57,978 nt of DNA. Origin: a virus. Position 1 is the stretch's first letter, and every line of letters begins with the position of its first letter. The notes under the pieces are model-generated. The model was not told the origin of the DNA and did no database searches. It saw only the letters and a list, made by a program, of their open reading frames with translations. Position numbers and translations under genes: made by a program. The DNA lies in the IMG/VR virus record IMGVR_UViG_3300025832_000009, positions 1-57,978 of that record. One strand, 5' to 3'. Positions 40,101 through 49,377 of this stretch are shown one piece after another.

Positions 40101-41523
40101 CACTAGGTGGCACAAACTCACTTACTGCGGCTTCAAACTCTGCGCTACTTGCTAAATCATTAACATCTAAGTAGTCTCTTTGTAAATTAAATAAAAATGT
40201 AAAAACAAATTCATTTTCAGGTTGAGTTCCATCATCATAAGATGCATCTCCATTAAAAAAACTCCCTTTGTAATTAAACTCCACACCTATCTGAGCGCCT
40301 TGGATAAGTTCTAATCCTCCAAAGTCTATTGTTATTGTAGCGTCATCAACAGGTGTAGATATTCCTATATTGTAATTTGTAATAGGGACAATATCTGCCT
40401 CTATCTCTTCATTGCTTAAGCTATTCGATATAAGTTCTAAATCATAGTCTATGTCTATTTGTTTTCCAACACTATTAGCAACATCATATCCATCAACATA
40501 ATTACCATACATTAATCTATTACCCATTAATGTTTGTGCCTGTGCTACTCTTGGTACATTATCAAATAACCTAAGTAATTGCTCCGCAGGTAATGCAGTA
40601 AATATTTTTTTATTAGTAAACGTAATGTTTTCAGAATCATTATCTGACCAACCCTCATCTGATTTGTTAAACCTTTCTATTACATTTACATTTTGACTTG
40701 TAGAAAACTTAAAAAGAACATCAACTGAAACTACATTTCTTCCACCTGTTTCAAAAGTTATTTTTACACTATTAAAAGTGTTAACCATTGCAGCATTGTC
40801 AAAAGTACTGTAATCCAATCTAAAAGGACCAGGGCTAAATGCTGTTTGTGAAAATGGAGATATAGCAGAATATTCCCCATCTTCATATTGCCATCTATAA
40901 GCAAAACTCAGGAATAACTCTTCCATATAGTTTTCTCCACCACCTAAATTAAACTGCTCTATAATAGGTGAGTTTAATGGAGGTGCTAATATAACGCCAA
41001 TGTCTTGTTCGGTAATATTATCTACTCCAGATACAGGAGATAAATAAGTTTTGTTTACATTTATTTTTCTAGGAGGATTTAGATTATCAGTAAAAAACAA
41101 TAAACCATCAATTAGGTTTATGCCATTCATTATATAATCTTTATCAAAATTTAATACTGAAGTAGATATTACATGATAAAAAACTAAATTTAATTTAGTA
41201 TTATATGATACTATTAAATCAACTTTCCCTGTTACAATAGAATTAGTATTACTAGGATCACTAATAAACCAGTAGATAGTTTCATTTGCACCATCATCAT
41301 AAGCGCCAATACATCTAGCGTCATCACTCAACACCTGTCCATTAAACTTTACCTGTACTAGTAGCTCATTTCCCTTTGAGTTTTCTACAGCTCCAATTTC
41401 ATTTCCTTCACTTGAACCTAGTCTTATATTTAAAGCATCAATGTATTCACCTTGAGGAACTAATCGTTCATCAACGCTTTTATTCATTCGCCCTTTTATG
41501 AAATTCTTTTGAATCTTAGCCAT
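37123..41523 (-). CDS. Tail stabilization protein (T7 gp12-like), 1466 aa
   Basis: The opening IQKNFIKGRMNKSVDERLVP and QGEYIDALNIRLGSSEGNEI is the hallmark of stabilization/tail tubular protein B relatives in flavophages and crAss-like phages. The long body is beta-rich, with NGINLIDGLLFFTDNLNPPR (propeller-like repeat) and multiple Tyr/Asn strands. The C-terminus ends with Cys pairs (DACCDCAP). It would extend the tail tube and hold the DNA in the head. It follows two smaller head-tail genes, the usual order. Confidence 0.85.
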   Translation of the reverse strand: MAKIQKNFIKGRMNKSVDERLVPQGEYIDALNIRLGSSEGNEIGAVENSKGNELLVQVKFNGQVLSDDARCIGAYDDGANETIYWFISDPSNTNSIVTGKVDLIVSYNTKLNLVFYHVISTSVLNFDKDYIMNGINLIDGLLFFTDNLNPPRKINVNKTYLSPVSGVDNITEQDIGVILAPPLNSPIIEQFNLGGGENYMEELFLSFAYRWQYEDGEYSAISPFSQTAFSPGPFRLDYSTFDNAAMVNTFNSVKITFETGGRNVVSVDVLFKFSTSQNVNVIERFNKSDEGWSDNDSENITFTNKKIFTALPAEQLLRLFDNVPRVAQAQTLMGNRLMYGNYVDGYDVANSVGKQIDIDYDLELISNSLSNEEIEADIVPITNYNIGISTPVDDATITIDFGGLELIQGAQIGVEFNYKGSFFNGDASYDDGTQPENEFVFTFLFNLQRDYLDVNDLASSAEFEAAVSEFVPPSGSSCFDSSLVSGIRGSSLTDIYNCQIVSKNEWVFDKFGITQTNQGFGIGTSVGSDSISFTIPALRFNKLNLADPANPVFFNPPVLAYEYISAIDGVGLYSKNASKQSLHSNRDYEIAIVYMDEYGRSSTALVDTDNTVFIPCENSIDQNNIRVQLNNLPPYWATKYKFVIKESEGEYRTVYSQIFFQEEETGDVWFKIEGDNRDKIKNNSILYPKRDTTGAVLNCATTKVLAFESQIEDFLCVKQDGVVTSGTCGQPAGTYMKLRPSGFNASAPENSFIQRENADRGSFGIATVSTSLEDTEVDPSVFAPYDIPAGSIIQIKLDTRRNKRGSKCGGRIYKYDKTFTSSNDYNSLYDWAVGDNIDFTNGVTSGSDDNQNTVSFDEFIYDYPQSPSFGPGGDGQTVIFFQQGFISPGVLDGKQYMSIQTGTPTCGGIDKRESFTQIETIVTRASTLMVFETEPIPANDELYYENEQTFDIVNGFHLSGDADADQDQTASLPAIIDLTFFNCYTFGNGVESDRVLDALVKPSLSLGEKVTSVAEEQYREVHRFSDITYSGNFNQETNLNKLNQFNLALANFKTLETSYGPIRKMHARQTDILILQEDRISYILVGKNLLSDASGGGALTSVPEVLGLQVARSEEYGISNNPESFSSYGPDVYFTDAKRSSVINLKGQSEGGRSDKLSVISQVGMRSWFRDLFIDSFDTQKLGAFDPYMNEYVLNSNEVLIPQVPVIRNCGYTLLQNNSTSVVTFDLDCTNLIGDISIDYDFSIGGANISVVYNGVNVLNTNVSNSGSVSFTKSQTNPIIAQVTITPILTATYEMTFGCPQGEQLTVTQILVNFEGDVGLTTTTRYKWELAGDSSPYNTNTVVFENDGISLFESQTNQESFGSIPTEGATVVMQSIQGSGQTFVFDPTRDKFKYLVSNVQYTEATINTLLPLLNTAITLDKQASFTYNNPSNNDYLYLVWDFRSPIAIELCYDQTNPIDACCDCAP

Positions 41524-41524
41524 A

Positions 41525-42448
41525 TTATTTTATCCACTTGTTTTGACCTCTTAGATTCATTAATAATCTTCCTGGGTGCATATTGCTTATTCTAAGTTTT
41601 GCGTTCCTTAGAAGCGCTGATTTCTCTTTTCTAGACCTGTTTATGATGTATTCCTGCACACCATATTTACTTGATAGTATTACATACTTCATGTAAGAGT
41701 ATACAAACTCTTCAAATAGTTTGTTTACGCTTATCTCAGAGTCGTCTCCATTCTCCATTCCATCAGATACATATTCAAGAACTATTAACTCTCCTGCAAC
41801 ATCTGAACTAAAATTAATTACACCACCTTTTTTGTTTATCTTAAATGTAGGGTTAGCATTTGCTGTCTCTGTATTTAAACCATATCTAGCTCCAACAGGA
41901 TATTCAAAATACCATAGGCCATTATAAAAATAACCCTCTTGTCCATTGTACGGGCTTTGTTGGTTTAGGTATATAGTTTTATTACTTCCTGTTATTCTAT
42001 CAAGATCTAATGTAGAGTTTTCAGGCTTTAAAACATTACCATCTTGGTCAAATAAAATCCTGCAATTATTGTCTTGCAAGTATGCATCACTCCAATTAGT
42101 TTGAATATTCTCAGTCAATGGAAACAATGTTCCATCTCTATACATTGATATTCTAACCCAATTAACATAGTCTTGTGGCAATACAAATCTTAATGTATCA
42201 CAAACTTCTAATTCAAGTATCTTAATTTCTTTTAAAGAGTCATAGTTTAATTCCTGTATAGCTCTCTTTGCGTGAAACACAATGTTATACCTCTCAACAT
42301 TATTAATTAGTTTGTCGTTTCCAACATACATAACCATAAAGTTATTTACTATATCATTTAAAGATATGTATTGATACGAACCCCAATTAGCATCTTCGGG
42401 TTGGTTTCCGTTATTTTCGTAGTACTGATAATCTGTTATATATGCCAT
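41525..42448 (-). CDS. Head-tail connector/ring protein, 307 aa
   Basis: The N-terminal helix region (YISLNDIVNNFMVMYVGNDK, then IVFHAKRAIQELNYDSLKEI) and VCDTLRFVLPQDYVNWVRIS are typical of a conserved tail tubular protein A or ring protein of crAss-like and related podoviruses. The C-terminal third is helical and basic (SRKEKSALLRNAKLRISNMH). It is one bp from the stabilization gene. Confidence 0.75.
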   Translation of the reverse strand: MAYITDYQYYENNGNQPEDANWGSYQYISLNDIVNNFMVMYVGNDKLINNVERYNIVFHAKRAIQELNYDSLKEIKILELEVCDTLRFVLPQDYVNWVRISMYRDGTLFPLTENIQTNWSDAYLQDNNCRILFDQDGNVLKPENSTLDLDRITGSNKTIYLNQQSPYNGQEGYFYNGLWYFEYPVGARYGLNTETANANPTFKINKKGGVINFSSDVAGELIVLEYVSDGMENGDDSEISVNKLFEEFVYSYMKYVILSSKYGVQEYIINRSRKEKSALLRNAKLRISNMHPGRLLMNLRGQNKWIK

Positions 42449-42451
42449 ATC

Positions 42452-43453
42452 TTATGATGTTAGATTGGGTGATTGTTGGGTATCATCCATCTGTTCCTGT
42501 GCTTGACCAAATTGAGTTAGTGATATTTCTCGTATTGACATACCTGCGTATTGCAATATTTTGTTTATAAGATTAACTTGATCTGATAAAGGTAATTCAA
42601 AGTCTTGATAATCAGATGCTGACTCATCAAACAAAGGTTCTCCTGCTGCTAATGTAGCATACGTCCAATTAGGGTCTTTAGGATATCTAATATACTGAGA
42701 AACAACTGTTCCTGCTGTAACAATAGATTCAGGATAAACTGTAATTGTATTGCCTGTATTAACATTGTTTGCCCCTCCTAAAACATACGCAGGGAATGAA
42801 AGCCCTGGAGTAGTAAGTGGTGAAGAGTTTAAATAAAATATTTTGTTTTGAGATACTCTCTCTATTTCTGTTATTCCTTTTGTACTTAAAATTGAATAAG
42901 ATGTGCCTTCAAAAGTTCCTGTAAAAAAATCATTAGTCGATATTGTTAATTGAGTTTCGCTATCTACACTTACAACAAATGCGCTTCCTCCAGAATATAT
43001 TCCTCCTCCTGTAGTATTGACTATTAACTGACCTGCCACTACTTGACCTCCTGTAACAAAAGTTGCTGCTGAATCTATTAATGTATTTCCTGTTGAACCA
43101 AAAGTTAAAGTACCTGTAGCTGTAAGGTTTGGATAGTAATTAATTTTATCTATTAAATAATAATCATCAGGTAAATCAAACAAGTTTATACCTGTGTTAA
43201 TTAGTCCTTTAGTAGAAGAAAAACTATCTATTACTTCCACTAACCCTTTTATAATATCAGCATAATCACTTCCAGATACTCTTGCATTTTGCTTTACAAT
43301 CCAACTATTATACTGATAAAAATAATCTTCAAATATATCTAATTGAGCTTGCTTTGCATATAAATTAAAATCATTAGGAGTTATGTACCCATAATTATTT
43401 TTGTTTGCAATTGAAAGAACAGTAGCTCTTACTGTATTTATTATTGATGCCAT
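42452..43453 (-). CDS. Structural tail/connector protein, 333 aa
   Basis: A helical N-terminus (TVRATVLSIANKNNYGYITP, then DFNLYAKQAQLDIFEDYFYQ) precedes a beta-rich insert (residues about 110-190, with Gly/Thr-rich turns) and a helical end (SDQVNLINKILQYAGMSIRE). It is the first gene after a terminator-promoter junction, before the connector gene. This N-terminal pattern is common to a conserved neck protein in flavophages. Exact role unproven. Confidence 0.7.
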   Translation of the reverse strand: MASIINTVRATVLSIANKNNYGYITPNDFNLYAKQAQLDIFEDYFYQYNSWIVKQNARVSGSDYADIIKGLVEVIDSFSSTKGLINTGINLFDLPDDYYLIDKINYYPNLTATGTLTFGSTGNTLIDSAATFVTGGQVVAGQLIVNTTGGGIYSGGSAFVVSVDSETQLTISTNDFFTGTFEGTSYSILSTKGITEIERVSQNKIFYLNSSPLTTPGLSFPAYVLGGANNVNTGNTITVYPESIVTAGTVVSQYIRYPKDPNWTYATLAAGEPLFDESASDYQDFELPLSDQVNLINKILQYAGMSIREISLTQFGQAQEQMDDTQQSPNLTS

Positions 43454-43470
43454 TTATAAACTTATTTTCA

Positions 43471-43478
43471 CAAAGATA
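43471..43478 (-). promoter_or_regulatory. TAnnTTTG promoter box for tail genes
   Basis: The minus strand reads TATCTTTG 18 nt before the start at 43453. It overlaps the downstream flank of the preceding terminator's T-run. Confidence 0.6.
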
Positions 43479-43482
43479 CAAA

Positions 43483-43513
43483 AAAAGAGGCTTCATATTT
43501 TGAAGCCTCTTTT
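43483..43513 (-). terminator. Strong terminator between head and tail genes
   Basis: AAAAGAGGCTTCA (43483-43495) and TGAAGCCTCTTTT (43501-43513) form a perfect 13-bp stem with a 5-nt loop. On the minus strand a T-run follows directly. It ends the 249-aa gene and is followed at once by a promoter box. Confidence 0.9.
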
Positions 43514-43522
43514 GTATAGTTA

Positions 43523-44272
43523 TTATTTCATTTTAGAATCTAATATTTTTAAAACTTCTAACCCTTCATCACTCTGTAAAAATGATGCTAGTATAAATAA
43601 TGGGTCTTCACCATAAGGAACAGTAAGTAGTTTCTTCTTGTTTCCTTTTAGATTATAGTAAACATCTTTTTTGTTTTTTAATGTTAAAAGATTTTCACTA
43701 AAGAAATTAGCACATTTGTTTTGAAGCTTTAATAAAGGATCATTCATAGCCTCCATAAAGTCATTTGGATATCTCTTAGCAAATAATCTAACATCTCTTT
43801 TTAATTCAGAAGAAGTTAAATTCTCAACTCTTAATCCTATTACAACTCTAGCTATAGTTTCAAGCATTTCAATACCTAAATCTTTTGCTATAAGCTGAGA
43901 CTCTAAAGCTAAGTCTAAAGATTCTACATCTTCACTTGCGTCTCTTTCTTTGTCAACCTCTACAAACATTTGTCCGTTTGATGGATGATAAGCTAAAAAC
44001 TTTTGTAATATCTGATTTTGTTTTGATACAAACAACATACCATCTTCAAAGACGATAGGTTCTAAAATAACATTCTTGTCTTGCTCATCTTCAAAAATAC
44101 TTTTTGAATTTCTAGCATAACGTAATGCTTTATTTACTCCAGTTTCCTCATCAAACCATAGTAATGACCTTCTCTTTGTGTTTCTTGAAGGGATACTGTA
44201 GCTTAAGGGCGCTCTGTTTTGTGTTAATTTGTAAACCTTGTCTACAAATACTGGTTTGTTTTTTAATGCCAT
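43523..44272 (-). CDS. Head-region protein after the capsid gene, 249 aa
   Basis: The product starts MALKNKPVFVDKVYKLTQNR and is mainly helical with charged segments (FAKRYPNDFMEAMNDPLLKL, NKCANFFSENLL). It is flanked by a terminator on each side, so it can be a separate transcript. Position just after the major capsid gene suggests a head assembly or auxiliary protein. No family is recognised with confidence. Confidence 0.6.
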   Translation of the reverse strand: MALKNKPVFVDKVYKLTQNRAPLSYSIPSRNTKRRSLLWFDEETGVNKALRYARNSKSIFEDEQDKNVILEPIVFEDGMLFVSKQNQILQKFLAYHPSNGQMFVEVDKERDASEDVESLDLALESQLIAKDLGIEMLETIARVVIGLRVENLTSSELKRDVRLFAKRYPNDFMEAMNDPLLKLQNKCANFFSENLLTLKNKKDVYYNLKGNKKKLLTVPYGEDPLFILASFLQSDEGLEVLKILDSKMK

Positions 44273-44301
44273 ATTGATTTAATTTTGATTTAATTTATAA
44301 T

Positions 44302-44336
44302 AAAAAAAAGGGAGCTACTTTAATTCACTCCCCTTT
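44302..44336 (-). terminator. Terminator after the major capsid gene
   Basis: GGGAG (44310-44314) and CTCCC (44328-44332) pair, with the outer AAA/TTT arms extending past one bulged C. On the minus strand eight T follow (complement of 44302-44309). It would limit read-through from the abundant capsid message. Confidence 0.75.
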
Positions 44337-44348
44337 GATAATTTACTT

Positions 44349-45770
44349 CTAGTTTGTAAAGATAAAGAAGTTATTAGCACCTAAAGTACATAAAGCTCTC
44401 TCTGATAAGAAGTTTACTTCCATCGCATCTAAATCCGATGTAGCAGCTCCACCAGCTGAACCTGTAATCCAAGTTTTATAACGTCTGTCTTCAGTTTCTG
44501 AAGCTCTGTAACGAACGTGTAAGAATGGACGCTTTGCGTTCTTTCCTAATACTTGGTCATATACAGTAGTTGAACCTGCTGGTACTAAAACACCATTAAT
44601 TGCTCCACCTACGATATCTCCACGCATTGTCGGATCGTTTAGGTATTTCCAGTCTGTCTTGTAGAAATCATAACCTCTACGGAATCCTGTAAATCCTAAG
44701 TTCAAAGCCATCTCTTTGTCATTGTCAAAAAGACCATATGAAGTACCACCTGCTCCGTAAGAGTTTTGTGATGCTAACATATCATCAATATCAAATCCAA
44801 ATTCTCTGTTTAAGAAAATAACATTCTCTTCGATTGAACCTTGCTTATCTAAACGAGAGATAATAGCATCAAAATCTGCTAATGCAGCAGGGTTTCCACC
44901 TGACCATACATTTCCTCTGTTTTCGATAACATAAAACATTCCTTCAGAACCTTTGTTACCAACTCCAGTTGCTACACCTTCAACGATTGCCGCTGCTCCA
45001 CCATTCGCTTCAGCAGGAACTGCTTCAACCATTGCTGTTTCTAGGTAATCCTCAAAACGTAAACGAGTTTCGTGTTCTGATTTCATGTACCACAAGAATC
45101 CAGTTGCACCGTTTTCTGTAGTTACTTCAATCCATCCAATTTGAGCCATGTCAGAACCTGATACTGCGTAACGGTCTTTAATGATAATTGGAGAATTTTC
45201 AAAGATAGAATCATCAGCTTCTAGCTGTCCTTGCATACCAACAGATCCTTTCTGAAATTCAGAACCATAGATAAATAAAGAACATACAACTCCTGCTGCC
45301 ATTGTCTGACCTCCAGCTGCATAGTAAGCTACATCAATTGTACCTGCCGCTGTATCAACTGCTGTTACAATAGCTTTGTTGCTATTTGTAGAAGCCGCTG
45401 TGCTGTCAGATAACATAATTGTTTGTCCAACACGAATTGCGATAGAACCAGAACCTGGTACTAAAACATCTCCAATTGTTAATGTTGCTGTGTCAGCTGC
45501 TGCCGCTGCTCCTGAAGTTACGTTTGTATACTTCGTGTGTAGTCTTCCTTGTTCTGCCCATTTGATAAGGTCAGAGTTAGAAGGCATTTCAGCGCCTACC
45601 ATTCTTAAGAATGATGCTACTGTTCTGTTTCCATAACGTTCAAATTCTTTCTCATAAGTATCTGGAAGATACTGATTTAAGAAATCAAAGTTAGTAATAT
45701 AATTTGTCTGTAATAAGACTTGTTCTGAGCTTGGCTGTAAGTCAAACCCTGGTACTGCATCTACTGCCAT
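44349..45770 (-). CDS. Major capsid protein, 473 aa
   Basis: The N-terminal TNYITNFDFLNQYLPDTYEK followed by FERYGNRTVASFLRMVGAEM matches the conserved opening of HK97-fold major capsid proteins of flavophages and crAss-like phages. A beta-insert with Ala/Gly-rich sequence (residues 85-165) follows, then helical and strand segments (IISRLDKQGSIEENVIFLNR, ALNLGFTGFRRGYDFYKTDW) and a short C-terminus (ALCTLGANNFFIFTN). Codon use is smoother and less A-ending than in neighbours, as expected for a highly expressed gene. It follows the scaffold gene and is terminated separately. Confidence 0.9.
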   Translation of the reverse strand: MAVDAVPGFDLQPSSEQVLLQTNYITNFDFLNQYLPDTYEKEFERYGNRTVASFLRMVGAEMPSNSDLIKWAEQGRLHTKYTNVTSGAAAAADTATLTIGDVLVPGSGSIAIRVGQTIMLSDSTAASTNSNKAIVTAVDTAAGTIDVAYYAAGGQTMAAGVVCSLFIYGSEFQKGSVGMQGQLEADDSIFENSPIIIKDRYAVSGSDMAQIGWIEVTTENGATGFLWYMKSEHETRLRFEDYLETAMVEAVPAEANGGAAAIVEGVATGVGNKGSEGMFYVIENRGNVWSGGNPAALADFDAIISRLDKQGSIEENVIFLNREFGFDIDDMLASQNSYGAGGTSYGLFDNDKEMALNLGFTGFRRGYDFYKTDWKYLNDPTMRGDIVGGAINGVLVPAGSTTVYDQVLGKNAKRPFLHVRYRASETEDRRYKTWITGSAGGAATSDLDAMEVNFLSERALCTLGANNFFIFTN

Positions 45771-45792
45771 TTTTTTAGTTTTTTAAAATTAT

Positions 45793-46887
45793 TTATTTAT
45801 TTTTACTTCTTATTCTCAAACCTTTTCTACTTCCAGTATCAACCTGTCTTGCTTTAAATCCTGTGTCGCCTATTGATTGCGGAGTACTTCTTATGTTCAT
45901 GTTAACATTTTTACTTTTTTTAGAAATATCTCCAACACTATCGGCTTTACCTTGCTCATAAAAATATTTTGCAAAGCGGTCAGGATCCATCGCAGCACTA
46001 ATTGCTTTATGCCAACCTTTAGCATCTTTAATCAATCCATCATCTCCTAGGTATTTACCTATGAAATTATTTAGATCCATTTGTTTTGCCTTCATTTCCT
46101 GTGCATCTCCATAAGAATAACCTATCTTTTTATCTCCTATCTCGAACTCAAAACCTTTGAATTCAGAATTAAAAACATCGTTAGTTCGTTTCTCGAAATA
46201 CTCATTCTTTTTAAGATTAGCTTCTTGAACTGTCTTAGATTCTTGAATATAACTTTTATAAGCATCAAGTTCTTTTTTCATTTCTTCAGAAACAGCTTTC
46301 CCACTTGACTCAAGAGGAACACTATATTTTTCTTTAAAATCATTAAGATACTTTTTTGCCTTAGAAAGTTCTCTTTTTTTAGCTATATTTTTCTTTTTAA
46401 TCTCACCTTCATCATCTAAATCCTCATCATATGAAAATTTATCTTCAATTAAATAATGAATGTCATCATTATCTAAATCAGTTTCTGTTAAAGAATAATA
46501 CTCTGCTAACACTTGGTCTTCGTTTAAATTATCGTAATCCCTATTAGCTTTTACGAAGTCATTAAATCCACGACCAGTTTCTTTTTTAAAATTTAAATAT
46601 TTAGAAACATCTTCTGGTAATTCTTCGTTCATCTCTTTTTGAGTAAACAAATCATCTACAGATGATATATCCTTATTATATCTATTGTTAATATATGAAA
46701 GAACGTCTTCGTCCTTTATAGTTGGACCAACTTCAGCCTCTTCAGCTTGTGACACTTCTTCAACAGGTTCTTTATCTACTGACTCTTCAGCATTTAATTG
46801 TTGCTCATGTTTTTCTAAAAGTTGACTCTCTACTTCTTGAACCGATTTTGATTCTAAAGGATTTACTTCAGATACTTTAATTTCCAT
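45793..46887 (-). CDS. Capsid scaffolding protein, 364 aa
   Basis: The protein is highly charged with an acidic N-terminal half (VEEVSQAEEAEVGPTIKDED), long helical segments (KRELSKAKKYLNDFKEKYSV) and a short basic C-terminus (TGSRKGLRIRSKNK) that could bind the capsid interior. Composition, length and position between portal and capsid genes match tailed-phage scaffolds. It has its own TAACTTTG promoter box 17 nt upstream. Confidence 0.8.
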   Translation of the reverse strand: MEIKVSEVNPLESKSVQEVESQLLEKHEQQLNAEESVDKEPVEEVSQAEEAEVGPTIKDEDVLSYINNRYNKDISSVDDLFTQKEMNEELPEDVSKYLNFKKETGRGFNDFVKANRDYDNLNEDQVLAEYYSLTETDLDNDDIHYLIEDKFSYDEDLDDEGEIKKKNIAKKRELSKAKKYLNDFKEKYSVPLESSGKAVSEEMKKELDAYKSYIQESKTVQEANLKKNEYFEKRTNDVFNSEFKGFEFEIGDKKIGYSYGDAQEMKAKQMDLNNFIGKYLGDDGLIKDAKGWHKAISAAMDPDRFAKYFYEQGKADSVGDISKKSKNVNMNIRSTPQSIGDTGFKARQVDTGSRKGLRIRSKNK

Positions 46888-46903
46888 TTGATTTGATTTT
46901 TTA

Positions 46904-46911
46904 CAAAGTTA
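46904..46911 (-). promoter_or_regulatory. TAnnTTTG promoter box for scaffold and capsid
   Basis: The minus strand reads TAACTTTG, 17 nt before the scaffold start, in a 54-bp A/T-rich gap after the portal gene. Confidence 0.6.
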
Positions 46912-46941
46912 TATATATAATTTAAATTTAATTCTAATAAA

Positions 46942-49377
46942 TCACCTTGGCTCGAATTGAGCTAGGTCAAATCCATCTAAACTATCTTCAGAAGATTCAA
47001 AAGTAACAGGCGGTAAGTTATTTTTTCTTTGCTCTATTAGTTTTGATTGCTCTGTATTAGCTTGAGTTATTCTTTCTGACTTGGCTTTTTCGCGTTGTGT
47101 TTCTCTAGTTTTTAAACCTTCAACCTCAACACCTTTTAATTTCATGTTAAGATCAAACTCTAAGTTCATCAACTCAGCTTTTATTGCTGCCTCACCTTGC
47201 ATTCTTTTAACAGAGAATTGAGCCTTGGCCTCTTCTATTTGCATAGTGGCTTGAGTCTCCATCTGTATTTTTTGCATTGCAGTTTGCGCGGCCATTTGTT
47301 GAGACTGCATATTTATCTGTCCCTGTTGTTCAGCTGCTGCTGATTTTTGTTGCTGTTCTAAATCTTGTTTAGCTTTACGTTTAAGCTTTAATACTTGATT
47401 AGCTAATTTTATATTTCTTATTTCTCTAATATCAATAGCGTCCTCTAAGTTTATAGAATCTCTTTGAAGAGCCATTTGAATATTAGCTTCCAACATTCTT
47501 TTTTCTTCTTCGTCTGGAACTATTTCTATAAAGATTCCAAAATCACTTAAGTATAAATCTTTAATCTCCTCTATTAGACCAACATTAAATTTACCTATTT
47601 GATTTACAAATTCTTCTTTAAAGTCAGAATACTGAAGCATATCTGCAATTCTACTAGACAATGCTGTACATAGTCTTTGTGACATATGAAGACTCGCATC
47701 TAATATATGTCTTGTTGCAGTGTTACTGCTTAAAGCTGCTAACTTTTGTAATCCAACTAATGCATAAGAATCTGGAGTAGCTCCATCTCTAGCTTCATTT
47801 AGACCAGTTACATCTCTAAGCATTGATAAGTAGTGATTGTAACTACCTATAAGACTTTGAATTTTTGCTTGACCAGAATTACTATTTAATTGTTGAATAG
47901 GAATTTTAGCTTGATTGTAATCTCCATCTTGAGTGTAACTTCTACCAATAACACTACCCGTTTGAAAAAACATTCTTAATGCATCTTCAGGATTATATGC
48001 TTGACCTGTTCCAAGATCTACTTCACTTAATCCATCAGCATCAATATATACACCATCTGGTACGACTCTAGATATTACTTGCTGTAACTTTAAGTGTGTA
48101 ATCTGTATTAAATCAGCAAAGGTTATCATTCTTCTAACCAAAGATTCTAAAGCTCCTTTATACATTCTTGGAGCAGAAGCTACAAACTCTGGATATACTT
48201 CTTGAGATGCTGATTGTGGTCTAGCCATGTTTTCTGACATTTCCCATTTAAGCAAAATGTTAGTACCCATAACCATAACACCCTCATACCAAACATCAAT
48301 AGTTTTAGAAATTTTTTCAAAGTTCCCTTCATCCATCATTTCTTCTGTAGGATTAAAAGTATCATCTTTTTCAATTACTCTTTCAGCTCCTGCTGCATTC
48401 ACTTTCTTTTTGTAGGTAAATGTTTTGGTGGTTTTATAGTTAAAAAACAAAACAGTACAACTGTCTTTGCTAAACAAACTATTATTATAATATTGAGCTG
48501 TATTGTTGTAGTCATACCAGCTTTGTGAATAATTAGATATCTCTTCCATATCAGCCCTAGTTAAGCTAGGGTCAATCTTCATCAACTCAATAATTGGTAG
48601 TGTTTTAATTTCACCCCAGTAGAAACAATCTTGAAAATTAGGGTCTTCAGTATAACTGTAAACTACACTAGCAGGGTCAACATACTCTACTTTTATTCCA
48701 GCTCCAGGCTGAAAACTATTTTTACATATTTGTATTCCTAAAACAGTTTGATCGTAATATAATCTTTTTTGTATTTCATTATATCTATTTTCTGCCAATA
48801 CAGTATTAACAGCTTCTTCTTCAGCTATTTCTATTGAAGGCTTATATTTCATTTGCATATGAAGCGCCAGTTCTTCTGAAGTATTTGGAACTTCTTCTTC
48901 AGACATAGCAAAAGTGTTTACACCAAACTGCTCTTGAACCTGCTTCATCATGTCTTTAGCAAGCATATCTTTTTCTAGATTTACTTGATACTTACTTCTT
49001 TTATCCAAAGACATTCCGTCCTGAGCATACGCGTTTACAGTAAACACCCTGTCTGCCATACCGTTAACTACAATATCAACAAACTTAGGAATAATAGGTA
49101 CAGGTGTCCAGTCTAAGTTAAGATAACTTAAATCTCCATCTACAGCTAGTTCATTCTTGTACTTCTGAATAGACTGTTCTCCTCTAGCATAAAGTCTTAA
49201 TCTATGGAAATCAGCCCATTGATTATAGAACCTACTTTGACCACCATCTTTTCTAAACCATTCGTATTGAATAGCTTGACCTATTTGTAATCCAAATTCA
49301 AAAGACTTTTTTTCTGCGTCAGAAACAAATTGACTAGGGAATCCTGTAGGATTAATATTTACTTTTACGTCCTTCAT
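46942..49377 (-). CDS. Portal protein, 811 aa
   Basis: The portal is the dodecameric DNA channel at one capsid vertex. The N-terminus carries FHRLRLYARGEQSIQKYKNE and NLDWTPVPIIPKFVDIVVNG followed by MADRVF, a hallmark of crAss-like and flavophage portals. Then come IEYVDPASVVYSYTEDPNF-like wing strands and a long stem helix with DVTGLNEARDGATPDSYALV followed by GLQKLAALSS. The C-terminal 160 residues are Gln-rich coiled coil. It lies 1 bp after the terminase. Confidence 0.9.
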   Translation of the reverse strand: MKDVKVNINPTGFPSQFVSDAEKKSFEFGLQIGQAIQYEWFRKDGGQSRFYNQWADFHRLRLYARGEQSIQKYKNELAVDGDLSYLNLDWTPVPIIPKFVDIVVNGMADRVFTVNAYAQDGMSLDKRSKYQVNLEKDMLAKDMMKQVQEQFGVNTFAMSEEEVPNTSEELALHMQMKYKPSIEIAEEEAVNTVLAENRYNEIQKRLYYDQTVLGIQICKNSFQPGAGIKVEYVDPASVVYSYTEDPNFQDCFYWGEIKTLPIIELMKIDPSLTRADMEEISNYSQSWYDYNNTAQYYNNSLFSKDSCTVLFFNYKTTKTFTYKKKVNAAGAERVIEKDDTFNPTEEMMDEGNFEKISKTIDVWYEGVMVMGTNILLKWEMSENMARPQSASQEVYPEFVASAPRMYKGALESLVRRMITFADLIQITHLKLQQVISRVVPDGVYIDADGLSEVDLGTGQAYNPEDALRMFFQTGSVIGRSYTQDGDYNQAKIPIQQLNSNSGQAKIQSLIGSYNHYLSMLRDVTGLNEARDGATPDSYALVGLQKLAALSSNTATRHILDASLHMSQRLCTALSSRIADMLQYSDFKEEFVNQIGKFNVGLIEEIKDLYLSDFGIFIEIVPDEEEKRMLEANIQMALQRDSINLEDAIDIREIRNIKLANQVLKLKRKAKQDLEQQQKSAAAEQQGQINMQSQQMAAQTAMQKIQMETQATMQIEEAKAQFSVKRMQGEAAIKAELMNLEFDLNMKLKGVEVEGLKTRETQREKAKSERITQANTEQSKLIEQRKNNLPPVTFESSEDSLDGFDLAQFEPR

